This document shows positions 46,507 to 54,634 of a stretch of DNA of 64,000 nucleotides, piece by piece (the first letter of the stretch is position 1; every line of letters starts with the position of its first letter). Source of the DNA: Rhodothermales bacterium. Lineage in GTDB: Bacteria; Bacteroidota; Rhodothermia; Rhodothermales; JANQRZ01. The stretch covers positions 124,001 through 188,000 of the forward strand of contig JANQRZ010000003.1 of NCBI GenBank assembly GCA_028284265.1, written 5' to 3'. The position numbers were made by a program, and so were the translations under genes. The notes beneath the pieces are model-generated. The model was not told the DNA's origin, ran no database searches, and saw only the letters and a list, made by a program, of their open reading frames with translations.

Positions 46507-48123
46507 TTAGCGCAGGCCGGGAATGTGCTTGATGAGGCGGAATGCCGTGTCGACAACACCGGCGAACGCCTCCTGCGTGAAGCCGAGTGCGGCAGGCACC
46601 ATTGGGGCGAAGAGTTGGGTGGCGACGTTCTGCGGCTCGGTGTACTTGAGCAGGCCCTCGGGGCCATTGCGCCGCCCGAAGCCGCTTGCCTTGAACCCGC
46701 CCATCGGAGCGTCGATGGAGCCCCACGCTGCGAAGAAGCCGTCGTTGACGCCGACCATGCCGCACTCAAGGCACTCGGCGAGTCGGCGTCCCGTGCTGAG
46801 GTCGCGGGTCCACACACTTGCGCTGAGGCCGTAGGCGCTATCGTTGGCGAGCGCGAGCGCCTCGTCGTCCGTCTTGAACGGATAGATCGCCACGACCGGC
46901 CCGAACGTCTCCTCGCGGAAGAGGTCCATGCCTGCCCGCACCCCGGTTAGCAGGGTTGGTGCGTAGAACAGCGGGCCGATGTGAGGCAGCGCTTGGCCGC
47001 CTGTGACGACGGTGGCTCCTTTCTCGACGGCGTCGTCTACATGGGCTGTGACCTTGTCCAACTGCTCTTGCGAGGCGAGCGACCCCATGTGCGCGGAGAA
47101 GTCATACCGGGCGTTGATCAGCATGGCCTCGGTCAGCGCCGCAAACCGGGTCACGAACTCGTCGAAGAGGGATTCGTGGACGTAGATTCGCTCGGTTGAG
47201 ACGCAGGTCTGGCCGGCGATCAGGAAGCAGGTGTCCTGCATTCCCTTGACGGTCTTCTCGAGGTCGGCGTCGTGGCGGATGATGGCGGGGTTCTTTCCGC
47301 CTAGCTCGAGCGAGAACTCTTTCAGTCCGGCGGCGGCCTGCTGCCCGACCGTCCGGCCTACCTCCGTGCTCCCAGTAAAGTGGACGTAGTCCACGGCCTC
47401 GGTGAGGGCAGCACCGGCGTCTGCGCCATAGCCGGGTACAATGTGAAGCAGCTCGGGTGGAAGTCCCGCCTCGTACATGAGCTGGGCACCCCACAGGGCT
47501 GAGAACGGCGTTTGCTCCGCTGGTTTCACGACAATCGCGTTGCCTGCGAGCAGGGCGGGCATAGCGTCCGTGTAGACGAGCAGCAGCGGGTAGTTCCACG
47601 GTGCGATGATCCCCACAACGCCCTTCGGCTGGTGATGCACCTCGGTTTGCGTCAGAAGCGGGAGGAACCCCGTGCGGAACTGGGAGCGGAGGTGCTTCGG
47701 CCCGTGGTAGGCGTAGTAGCGGGCAGTGGCAACCAACGCGTAGTACTCCACAAACGCATGGTAGCGCGCCTTGCCGGTCTCTAGCTGGATGAGGTCGAGG
47801 CCCTCGGCCTGCCGTTCGAGGAGGAGATCGTGGAACCGGAGGAGGGTGGCCGCCCGCTCGGCGACGGGTAGCTTGGCCCATGACTGCTGCGCCCGTCGTG
47901 CCCGCTCGACAGCATAGTCCACGTCGGCGGACGTGCCCATGAGCACAGAGCCGAACGCTTGGCGCGTAAACGGCGTCTCGACCGCAAACGATTCGTGCTC
48001 GCCCCCGCAGAGGGTGGCTCCGGCGGCGAGGCGAGGGAAGAGGTCCGGCGACAGATGCGGTGGGAGCGTCGGCTCGGAGTCAGACGCCAGCGCTTGTGCG
48101 AGGACAGGGTCTTGGACTTGCAT
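46507..48123 (-). CDS. NAD(P)-dependent aldehyde dehydrogenase (GabD2-like)
   Basis: A 538-residue aldehyde dehydrogenase. It has the IIAPWNYPLLLVYTDAMPAL nucleotide-binding segment, FTGSTEVGRTV, catalytic Glu in LELGGKNP and catalytic Cys near 305 in GQTCVSTER. The closing part includes PMGGFKASGFGRRNG. GQTCVSTER and the LLTQTEVHHQPKGVVGI region resemble succinate-semialdehyde dehydrogenases of the GabD2 type, but substrate prediction within the superfamily is unreliable. Confidence 0.9.
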   Translation of the reverse strand: MQVQDPVLAQALASDSEPTLPPHLSPDLFPRLAAGATLCGGEHESFAVETPFTRQAFGSVLMGTSADVDYAVERARRAQQSWAKLPVAERAATLLRFHDLLLERQAEGLDLIQLETGKARYHAFVEYYALVATARYYAYHGPKHLRSQFRTGFLPLLTQTEVHHQPKGVVGIIAPWNYPLLLVYTDAMPALLAGNAIVVKPAEQTPFSALWGAQLMYEAGLPPELLHIVPGYGADAGAALTEAVDYVHFTGSTEVGRTVGQQAAAGLKEFSLELGGKNPAIIRHDADLEKTVKGMQDTCFLIAGQTCVSTERIYVHESLFDEFVTRFAALTEAMLINARYDFSAHMGSLASQEQLDKVTAHVDDAVEKGATVVTGGQALPHIGPLFYAPTLLTGVRAGMDLFREETFGPVVAIYPFKTDDEALALANDSAYGLSASVWTRDLSTGRRLAECLECGMVGVNDGFFAAWGSIDAPMGGFKASGFGRRNGPEGLLKYTEPQNVATQLFAPMVPAALGFTQEAFAGVVDTAFRLIKHIPGLR

Positions 48124-48128
48124 TGGAA

Positions 48129-49319
48129 TCAGGAAATAGGAGACAGTTCAGGCTTCGAGGCGATGGTGCGAACACCGGCGCGGAGTGCGAGCAGCAAGCC
48201 AAGGGGAAGCACCATCGGATGGAAATCTTGCGGCAGGAGCGGCTCTATCAGTACGATGGCGAGTGTGACGAGGGCCGCCAGCATCCAGTACACCCGCAGC
48301 CACCCCGGTCGGTTGCGTCGCATGAGCAGAATGGAGGCTACGAGATGCGTCGGCCAGGCCCATGCGAGGTTCCAGTTCGGCCCGGTCACCGCGTGCTCCG
48401 TCCCGAACCACAACCACGCGAGCACCAGCCCCGCCAGCCCGACGATCCCGAACAGCGCCCCATCGAACCGCTGTGCCACACGTTGCCATGATTCCTTCGA
48501 GTAGGCTGCGACCGTCAGGGCTGCGCCGAGCACGAGGAGCAGCCACCCCAAGAGCGTCGGCCAGTCGAAGGAGTCCTCCAGTGTTCCCGCTCCGGCGACC
48601 CAGAATAACGTGTCCGTCGAAGCAACAAGCGGTTGACCGTCGTGCGTTGCCACATCGAAGGCTCGCATCAGTTCGAGCGGGAGGAACATCGCCTCGCGTG
48701 GTGTGGCGATACGGTCTGTCGGAGCCGCCAGTCCGATATTGATGCCGAGATCAAGGAGTGGCATGGCCTCGTCGTAAGGCGCGACCAACTCGCGGAAGGT
48801 GCCAGCCCCGGGCGCGTAGTCGCCGTAGTTGAGGGGCTGTCCGAGGGCCGTTTCGAGGATATCGCGGGGGCGGGTCGAGCAGTTGTCGAAGAAGAAGTCG
48901 TAGCGGTAGGCGCGGTTCTCGGGGAGGTAGTTCGTCTCCAGAAGCTGGAAGAGGCTTTGCTTGGCCTCAGGGGAGAGTGCGAGCCGCTGCTCGATGATGG
49001 GGCGTTCCAGAAAATGGTAGACGGCGAGCGTCTGCTCCATGGGAGCGATGCCGAGTTCGTAGTCGAGCAGGCCGCGCGCGAAGCGGGCGATGAAAAACGG
49101 CTGGTCGAAGTCGAACGTGCCGTAGTTGTACGTCCGGTCCAGTCCGAGCGCGGGGTCGGCGACACGGAAGGCGGTGTGACCGTAGAGCGAATAGACCTGG
49201 TCGCCTGGCAGCATCGTCAGCAGTGACACCTCGGCGATGGGCGAGAGCGTTGGCACGGGAGCTTCGGTCTGCGCCGTGGCAACCGGAGTGAGCAGTAGGA
49301 TCAGGAAGGCAAGACGCAT
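48129..49319 (-). CDS. DUF4105 (Lnb-like) periplasmic/membrane protein
   Basis: A 396-residue protein with an N-terminal signal sequence (MRLAFLILLLTPVATAQ) from the ATG at 49319. The first 250 residues match the DUF4105 domain: LLTMLPGDQVYSLYGHTAFR, YNYGTFDFDQPFF, LDYELGIAPM and DNCSTRPRDILE. The C-terminal third has four or five transmembrane helices. DUF4105 includes the lipoprotein N-acyltransferase Lnb of Enterococcus; whether this one modifies lipoproteins is only a possibility. It may be co-transcribed with the aldehyde dehydrogenase five bases downstream. Confidence 0.82.
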   Translation of the reverse strand: MRLAFLILLLTPVATAQTEAPVPTLSPIAEVSLLTMLPGDQVYSLYGHTAFRVADPALGLDRTYNYGTFDFDQPFFIARFARGLLDYELGIAPMEQTLAVYHFLERPIIEQRLALSPEAKQSLFQLLETNYLPENRAYRYDFFFDNCSTRPRDILETALGQPLNYGDYAPGAGTFRELVAPYDEAMPLLDLGINIGLAAPTDRIATPREAMFLPLELMRAFDVATHDGQPLVASTDTLFWVAGAGTLEDSFDWPTLLGWLLLVLGAALTVAAYSKESWQRVAQRFDGALFGIVGLAGLVLAWLWFGTEHAVTGPNWNLAWAWPTHLVASILLMRRNRPGWLRVYWMLAALVTLAIVLIEPLLPQDFHPMVLPLGLLLALRAGVRTIASKPELSPIS

Positions 49320-49427
49320 GGACCGAAGATAGGAGTTCAAAGAGAAGAGATAGAAAAGAGGGAAGAGAATGAGGAGAGAGGGGCTCTCTTTTCTATCTTT
49401 TCCCTCTCTTCTACCTCTTCTTGTCCT

Positions 49428-50270
49428 GTGACCCGCACCGAACGCGCCCGCCTCACCCTCGACCGCCTCCGCGATGCCATCGAGCGGCCAGAGACCGAGT
49501 TGCAGTACCGCACCGAGTTTGAACTCCTCGTGGCCGTCATCCTCTCGGCACAGTGCACCGATGCTCGCGTCAACCTCGTCACCCCGGACTTGTTCGCGGC
49601 CTATCCGACGCCCGAAGCCATGGCTAAGGTCGAGGCCGATGAGATATTTCCCTACATCCGCTCGGTGTCATACCCGAACAACAAGGCCAAAGCGCTCGCC
49701 GCGACGGCGCGGATGCTGGTCGAAGACTTCGGCGGCGAAGTGCCCCGGACGCACAAGGAACTGACGACGCTGCGCGGGGTGGGGCGCAAGACGGCCAACG
49801 TGATTGTCGCCGTCGCTTTCGACGAACCGGCGATTGCGGTCGATACGCACGTCTTCCGTGTGGCGAACCGGATCGGGCTGGTGGACGATGCACCGACGCC
49901 GCTCGCTGTGGAGGATGGTCTGCGCCGGGTGATCCCGCGAGAGGACTGGGGCGAGGCGCACCATCTCCTCATCCTCCACGGGCGCTACACCTGCACCGCC
50001 CGCAGCCCGAAGTGCGAGGCGTGCTTGCTGACCGACCTGTGTCAGTACTATGCCCGTCTCCAGAAGCTACCCATCCCGCTCACCGGCCTCGATCCAAAAA
50101 AAGGCACGTACTTCTGCAAAACCAACGGGCGCTACTTCGACGAGCCAACGACAAAAACTGACCGCTACGGCGTTGAGCAACTCGCCGATCCGGTCTCTGG
50201 CTCAATGAATGTTTTTCTCACCAAGACCGGCGAGACCACGAAGCGGATCAAGGACTACCGGATTGGTTAG
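49428..50270 (+). CDS. nth: Endonuclease III with C-terminal extension
   Basis: A 280-residue DNA glycosylase/AP lyase for oxidised pyrimidines. The HhH motif with catalytic Lys reads LRGVGRKTANVI (about 121), the catalytic Asp is in VDTHVFRVANRIG (about 139), and the [4Fe-4S] cluster is the canonical C-x6-C-x2-C-x5-C near 187-204. E. coli Nth stops soon after the cluster, but here about 65 more residues follow (GTYFCKTNGRYFDEPT, VFLTKTGETTKRIKDYRIG). The GTG at 49428 is the start. It converges with the outer-membrane protein gene, the stops overlapping by four bases. Confidence 0.93.
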   Translation: MTRTERARLTLDRLRDAIERPETELQYRTEFELLVAVILSAQCTDARVNLVTPDLFAAYPTPEAMAKVEADEIFPYIRSVSYPNNKAKALAATARMLVEDFGGEVPRTHKELTTLRGVGRKTANVIVAVAFDEPAIAVDTHVFRVANRIGLVDDAPTPLAVEDGLRRVIPREDWGEAHHLLILHGRYTCTARSPKCEACLLTDLCQYYARLQKLPIPLTGLDPKKGTYFCKTNGRYFDEPTTKTDRYGVEQLADPVSGSMNVFLTKTGETTKRIKDYRIG

Positions 50271-51175
50271 CGCGACGGATACCATGAGATGCCGACGCCG
50301 AACTGCACTGTCGTCGCGCCGAACGACTCATCGTTGACGCCTTCGATGTCGCCACTGAGACTCGTGAAGATGCCGGTCACCGCAGCATTAACTGCGAAGG
50401 CAGGATTGAAGAAATAGAGCAGTCCGCCCTCGATTTCGCCGCCGCCGCCGCTGAAGTCTACAGAGAAGCCTTCGATCTCGATGGATGCCTGTTGCAGCAC
50501 AGCTGCGGCTCCGACGTAGGGCACGAAGTTTCGGTTGCCGCCCCCGAGATAGAAGCGTCCTCCGAGGCCAACGTTCGTGAGGGTGACGTCGTCTTCCAGT
50601 GTCGAGCCGTCAAGGATGAGTGCCACAGTGACAGAGGGGGTGACGCCGTAGCCAACGGTGAGTGTGCCCCCGCCGCCTGCGAGGCTGCCGCCGTCATCGT
50701 TATAGCGAGTACCTTGTCCACGGAAGCCGACTGAGATACCGCGCAGGGTGGAGGCGCGTGTCGCAGAAGGGTTTGAGCGTGGTGGTGTTTGCTGGGTCTC
50801 ATACTCGTCGCGCATTTCGTCCACGAGAGCCACGAACGGCGGCGGGTCGAGGACCGGGTCTGCCTGATAGCCGGGGGCCACTTCGAGCAGCGCCCGGACG
50901 GCCTCGCGTGCGCCCTCCTCGCGGTCCTTGCCGATGTAGCTCAGGCCGATCAGCCGGTACGCCTGCCGACGTTCCTCCGACGAAAAGGCATTCTGATCCA
51001 AGCAGGTGTTGAGCAGCTCGATGGTCTCATCGAAGAGGCCATTACGATAGGACTCCTCTGCGTCCGTAAACGCGGTGCGGCAGTCGATATCCTGAGCGGT
51101 GGTCGCGGGGACGAGTATGAGGCCGAGCACTAGGGCACAGACGGCACAGCGAAGAGAGCGCATCGGGTTCGGCAT
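50267..51175 (-). CDS. Outer-membrane beta-barrel protein with N-terminal TPR-like part
   Basis: A 302-residue exported protein (signal sequence ending PATTAQ). The first half is helical and TPR-like (ESYRNGLFDETIELLNTCLDQ, EERRQAYRLIGLSYIGKD). The second half is a run of amphipathic strands (SVGFRGQGTRYNDDGG, NFVPYVGAAAVLQQASIE, TTVQFGVGISWYPSR) ending in aromatic-x-Ser-Arg, as in outer-membrane barrels. It follows the Ser/Thr kinase by 12 bases on the same strand, so it is probably part of that operon. An internal ATG at 51163 is an alternative start. Confidence 0.75.
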   Translation of the reverse strand: MPNPMRSLRCAVCALVLGLILVPATTAQDIDCRTAFTDAEESYRNGLFDETIELLNTCLDQNAFSSEERRQAYRLIGLSYIGKDREEGAREAVRALLEVAPGYQADPVLDPPPFVALVDEMRDEYETQQTPPRSNPSATRASTLRGISVGFRGQGTRYNDDGGSLAGGGGTLTVGYGVTPSVTVALILDGSTLEDDVTLTNVGLGGRFYLGGGNRNFVPYVGAAAVLQQASIEIEGFSVDFSGGGGEIEGGLLYFFNPAFAVNAAVTGIFTSLSGDIEGVNDESFGATTVQFGVGISWYPSR

Positions 51176-51187
51176 GGAGAACACGGG

Positions 51188-53170
51188 TTATTGACGAGTT
51201 AAAGTAAAAAATACGCGATCTGGACGACCGGCGGTGACGGTGACGGTGCGCTCGGCTGCTGTGTGACCACGCAGGCGGAGTCCGACTGTGTGGTTACCGG
51301 GCGTCAGGCGGACCGTAGCAGGGGTATAGCGACCGGTCCGCTCGCCATCCACCAGAATTTCGGCGTTGACTGGGTCGGAGAGGACGGTGATCTCTACGGG
51401 CGCTTGCGCTCGGGCATCAAACTCAAGGAGCACCTCGCGGGTCTGGTCCGGTTCGATGGTGATTTGCCGTTCGAGGGAGCCGAGCGTCGGATGGACGGCG
51501 CGGACGCGGTGCGGTCCCGGTGGCAGGGTCGCTGTCACGGGCGCGTTCGTGCCACTGGCGAGGCGTCGCCCGTCCACGTAGACATCGCCATAGGGCCGGA
51601 CGAGGACGCGCACGGTACCCGGAGGTGGCGGGGGACGGTCGCCGGGCGGAGGCCTTCTTTCGGCTTCCCGATCTCGCGCAGGCGGCGGCCGCTCAACCGG
51701 CGTCTGGGTTTCGGTAGGCTGTTGTGAGGAGGGTCTAGGATCGGGTGGAGGCGGGGTGGCGGTTTCCTCTGTCGGCGACTCCACCTCGTCCTTCGTCTCA
51801 GGCTGAATGGCGGGCGGAGGCAGGTCGGAGGGAGGGGGCGCTTCGAGAGTGGTCGGCTGTTCCGTCGGGGCGCGCTCGGCGATGGACGGTGTATCGTCGA
51901 GTTGTGATAGTATGAGAGCTAGTAACGCGAAGACGAGGAGGAGGGCGGCGAGTCCGGCGAGGAGCCGACGGTAGTCCTGCACGCGGTCCCATGCCGTTGG
52001 GCTGTTGCGAGCGGCACGCGGAGTCGAGGCGATGGTCGTAGCGGCGAGCGGCTCGGCAGCTTTAGGCGTGTACTCCGAGAGGAGAACGGTCTTGTCAAGG
52101 TCCTGCGGAACGTAGGGAGTCGACGTCACCGCCGTCGCCTCGGGATCAACCGGGGCCGGTTCTGATGTGGGCAGCGGGATCGGTGCGGGGTCGGCGATGC
52201 GGGTTTGTTCGGGCGGCGGGGTTGGTGCTGCAGTCTCAGACGGCGGGGTCGGTGCCGCTGCCTCGGGCGGTGGAGTTGGTGTGTCCGCGTTTGTGACCTT
52301 CTCGGTGGGCACCGGGGCTTCGACGAGCGTCGGCGCGGTGAGGTCGTAGGGCGGGTCCGGCAGGTCGAGTGCGTCGAGGGCTTCGTGGAGCGCAGCGGCC
52401 GAGGGGAAGCGGTCGTCGGGTTTCTTCGCCAGCGTGCGGAGGATAATCTGCTCTAGGTCATCGGGCAGATCGGGGACGAACTCCGAGGGCGGCGGGGGTG
52501 GCGTCTGGAGATGCGCCTGCATCACCTCGAAGGAGCTTTCACTCTTGAATGGGACACGGCCCGTGAGGAGTTCGTAGAGGAGCACACCGATGGCGTACAC
52601 ATCGGCCCGCGCATCAAGGTCGAGGCTGCGGATTTGCTCCGGGGCCATGTAGGCGGCGGTCCCGATGGTGAAGTGCGTCCGGGTCATACGCTGCGAGCCG
52701 CGCAGCCGAGCGATACCGAAGTCCATCACCTTGACGGTGCCGCCAGGCGTCAAGATGAGGTTCGCCGGTTTGATGTCGCGGTGGATGACGCCGTGATGGT
52801 GGGCCTGCTCGATGCCGTCGAGGGCCTGCCGCACGAGGGGGACCGCGTGCGCCGGGACGAGCGCTCGTTCGCGGCGAAGGAGTTCCTCGAACGTCTCGCC
52901 TTCGACGTACTCCATCACCATGAAAAAATCGTCGCCGTCGCGCAGCAGGGCGTAGAGCGTGGCGATGTGGGGGTGGAGGAATCGGGCGAGGATACGCGCC
53001 TCCTGCCGGAAACGCTCGACGGCCTGCGGGTTCGAGGCGATGTCAGCCCGGAGCGCCTTGATGGCAACAGGCCGGTCGAGCATCACGTCGAGGCCGCGCC
53101 AGACAGACCCCATGCCGCCCGTCCCGATCCGGGCTTGCACCTCATAGCTGCCGATGACTCGACCGATCAT
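51188..53170 (-). CDS. Ser/Thr protein kinase with PEGA domains
   Basis: A 660-residue membrane kinase. The N-terminal kinase domain (about 8-275) has GTGGMGSVW, VAIK (K38), HRDIKPAN (D132) and DFG (150-152), all intact. A Pro/Thr-rich cytoplasmic juxtamembrane stretch follows, including DLDKTVLLSEYTP, and then one transmembrane helix at about 402-424. A second Pro-rich spacer leads to two PEGA domains (VRVLVRPYGDVYVDGR and VEITVLSDPVNAEILVDGE) outside the inner membrane. PEGA domains are thought to bind surface components. It overlaps the PP2C gene by four bases (ATGA). Confidence 0.93.
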   Translation of the reverse strand: MIGRVIGSYEVQARIGTGGMGSVWRGLDVMLDRPVAIKALRADIASNPQAVERFRQEARILARFLHPHIATLYALLRDGDDFFMVMEYVEGETFEELLRRERALVPAHAVPLVRQALDGIEQAHHHGVIHRDIKPANLILTPGGTVKVMDFGIARLRGSQRMTRTHFTIGTAAYMAPEQIRSLDLDARADVYAIGVLLYELLTGRVPFKSESSFEVMQAHLQTPPPPPSEFVPDLPDDLEQIILRTLAKKPDDRFPSAAALHEALDALDLPDPPYDLTAPTLVEAPVPTEKVTNADTPTPPPEAAAPTPPSETAAPTPPPEQTRIADPAPIPLPTSEPAPVDPEATAVTSTPYVPQDLDKTVLLSEYTPKAAEPLAATTIASTPRAARNSPTAWDRVQDYRRLLAGLAALLLVFALLALILSQLDDTPSIAERAPTEQPTTLEAPPPSDLPPPAIQPETKDEVESPTEETATPPPPDPRPSSQQPTETQTPVERPPPARDREAERRPPPGDRPPPPPGTVRVLVRPYGDVYVDGRRLASGTNAPVTATLPPGPHRVRAVHPTLGSLERQITIEPDQTREVLLEFDARAQAPVEITVLSDPVNAEILVDGERTGRYTPATVRLTPGNHTVGLRLRGHTAAERTVTVTAGRPDRVFFTLTRQ

Positions 53171-54063
53171 GAGAAGGCTGGAAGCTCGCGGGTGTCGCTG
53201 GTGGGTTGCTCGTCTGAGCCAGACGGGGAGAGCACGCGCACGATGCCGACGGTGATGTTGTCGCGCCCACCGCGCTCGTTGGCGAGGGCGATGAGCCGCG
53301 TCGCCGCCGTATGAGCGTCAGCGTCCACGACCACACTGGCCATGAGTTCGTCCTCGACGAGATCGAACAGCCCGTCCGAGGCCACGATAAATATATCCCC
53401 GGTCTCGACACGTAAGGGGCGTGCCCACTGGGCCACCTGCACCTCGGGGTCGAGGCCGAGCGCGCGGGTGATGACGTGGCGATGCTCGTGGTACCGCGCC
53501 TCCTCGCGCGTCAGCAGGCCCCGGCGCACGAGTTCGCCGACCACCGAGTCGTCCTCGGTCATCTGGTGAAGCTGTCCACTGCGGAACAGGTAGAGTCGGC
53601 TGTCCCCGACGTGGGCCATGACGGCCTCGAACCGGACGGCTGCGTCTGTCTCGATCTCTTCCGGTTTCAACTCACGGAGGACGAGGGCCGTGCAGGTGGT
53701 GCCCATCCGGTACAGGCTGGCGTCCTGCTGGGCGGCCTCGAAGATGGCCCGGTTCGCTTCTTGGACGGCGGCCTGCAGCGCGTCAGACGGTGATCTGTCG
53801 GCTTCGTAATAGCACTGGGCTACAGTCTCGGCGGCCATCTCACTGGCGACTGCTCCCCCGGCGTGCCCGCCCATGCCGTCGGCCACGAGCACGAGAGACC
53901 CTTGGACTTGCCGTGTAGCCGCATCGCCGGGACGCACATAGCGCCCGGCGTCTTCATTCTGCTCACGGACGAGGCCCCGGTCCGTGAGGACGGCCACATC
54001 GAGCAGTGGAGGGGACCCCGACGGTTCACGCGCGGCGGTCGAACGTCGGGAGAACCACGTCAT
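53167..54063 (-). CDS. PP2C-family Ser/Thr phosphatase
   Basis: A 298-residue cytoplasmic PPM phosphatase with the metal-binding motifs LTDRGLVREQNED, LVADGMGGHAGG, HVGDSRLYLF, ASDGLFDLV and GGRDNITV. It has no membrane segment. It directly precedes the kinase in the operon with a four-base overlap and would reverse that kinase's phosphorylation, the usual pairing in bacteria. Confidence 0.93.
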   Translation of the reverse strand: MTWFSRRSTAAREPSGSPPLLDVAVLTDRGLVREQNEDAGRYVRPGDAATRQVQGSLVLVADGMGGHAGGAVASEMAAETVAQCYYEADRSPSDALQAAVQEANRAIFEAAQQDASLYRMGTTCTALVLRELKPEEIETDAAVRFEAVMAHVGDSRLYLFRSGQLHQMTEDDSVVGELVRRGLLTREEARYHEHRHVITRALGLDPEVQVAQWARPLRVETGDIFIVASDGLFDLVEDELMASVVVDADAHTAATRLIALANERGGRDNITVGIVRVLSPSGSDEQPTSDTRELPAFS

Positions 54064-54075
54064 GCGGTACAGCGA

Positions 54076-54486
54076 TCAGAGAGAGGGTAGAGGAAACGTG
54101 TCGGCGGTTGGGCCACGAGGCGCGTCCGGGGTCGGGTCGAGGGTAAAGACGAACGCCGGGCCGACCGAACTGAGGCGGACGGTGTCGCCGGGGCGGATCG
54201 GCGTCGGGTCGGTGACGGGTTGCTCATTGAGGAAGGTACCGTTGCGGCTGCCGAGGTCGGTGAGGATGTAGCCGGAGTTATCGGCGTTGCGGGCGATGGC
54301 CGCGTGGCGGCGGCTGACGAACTCGTGCCGCTCGGAGTCATAGCGCACGTCCACCGAGCGGCTGCGCCCAAAGGTAAGCGTCCCAAACTGATCGGCGGGG
54401 AAGGCTTCGACCTGATTGATTTTAAACCCGCTCAGGTGGTGGATCACGATGCGTTGCGGGCGGTACGGCGAGGACGGCTGGCTCAT
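54076..54486 (-). CDS. FHA-domain protein
   Basis: A 136-residue protein consisting mostly of one forkhead-associated domain: LTFGRSRSVDVRYD, VSRRHAAIARNADN and DLGSRNGTFLNE, the GR, SRRH and NGT elements that bind phosphothreonine. It is the first gene of the FHA-PP2C-kinase operon, so it is a likely target or adaptor of the kinase. Confidence 0.92.
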   Translation of the reverse strand: MSQPSSPYRPQRIVIHHLSGFKINQVEAFPADQFGTLTFGRSRSVDVRYDSERHEFVSRRHAAIARNADNSGYILTDLGSRNGTFLNEQPVTDPTPIRPGDTVRLSSVGPAFVFTLDPTPDAPRGPTADTFPLPSL

Positions 54487-54634
54487 GGCAAGCAGTGGGA
54501 GTGAAGGGAGGGCCTATATCCTCTAATACGAGTTTTCGCCTCGGAACGGCTCGCTTCGGAGGAGACAAAACCCAGAAAGCAGGCACGGGCGTTAAGTTCT
54601 GCCCACTGCCCACTGCCCACTGAACCTGCACACC

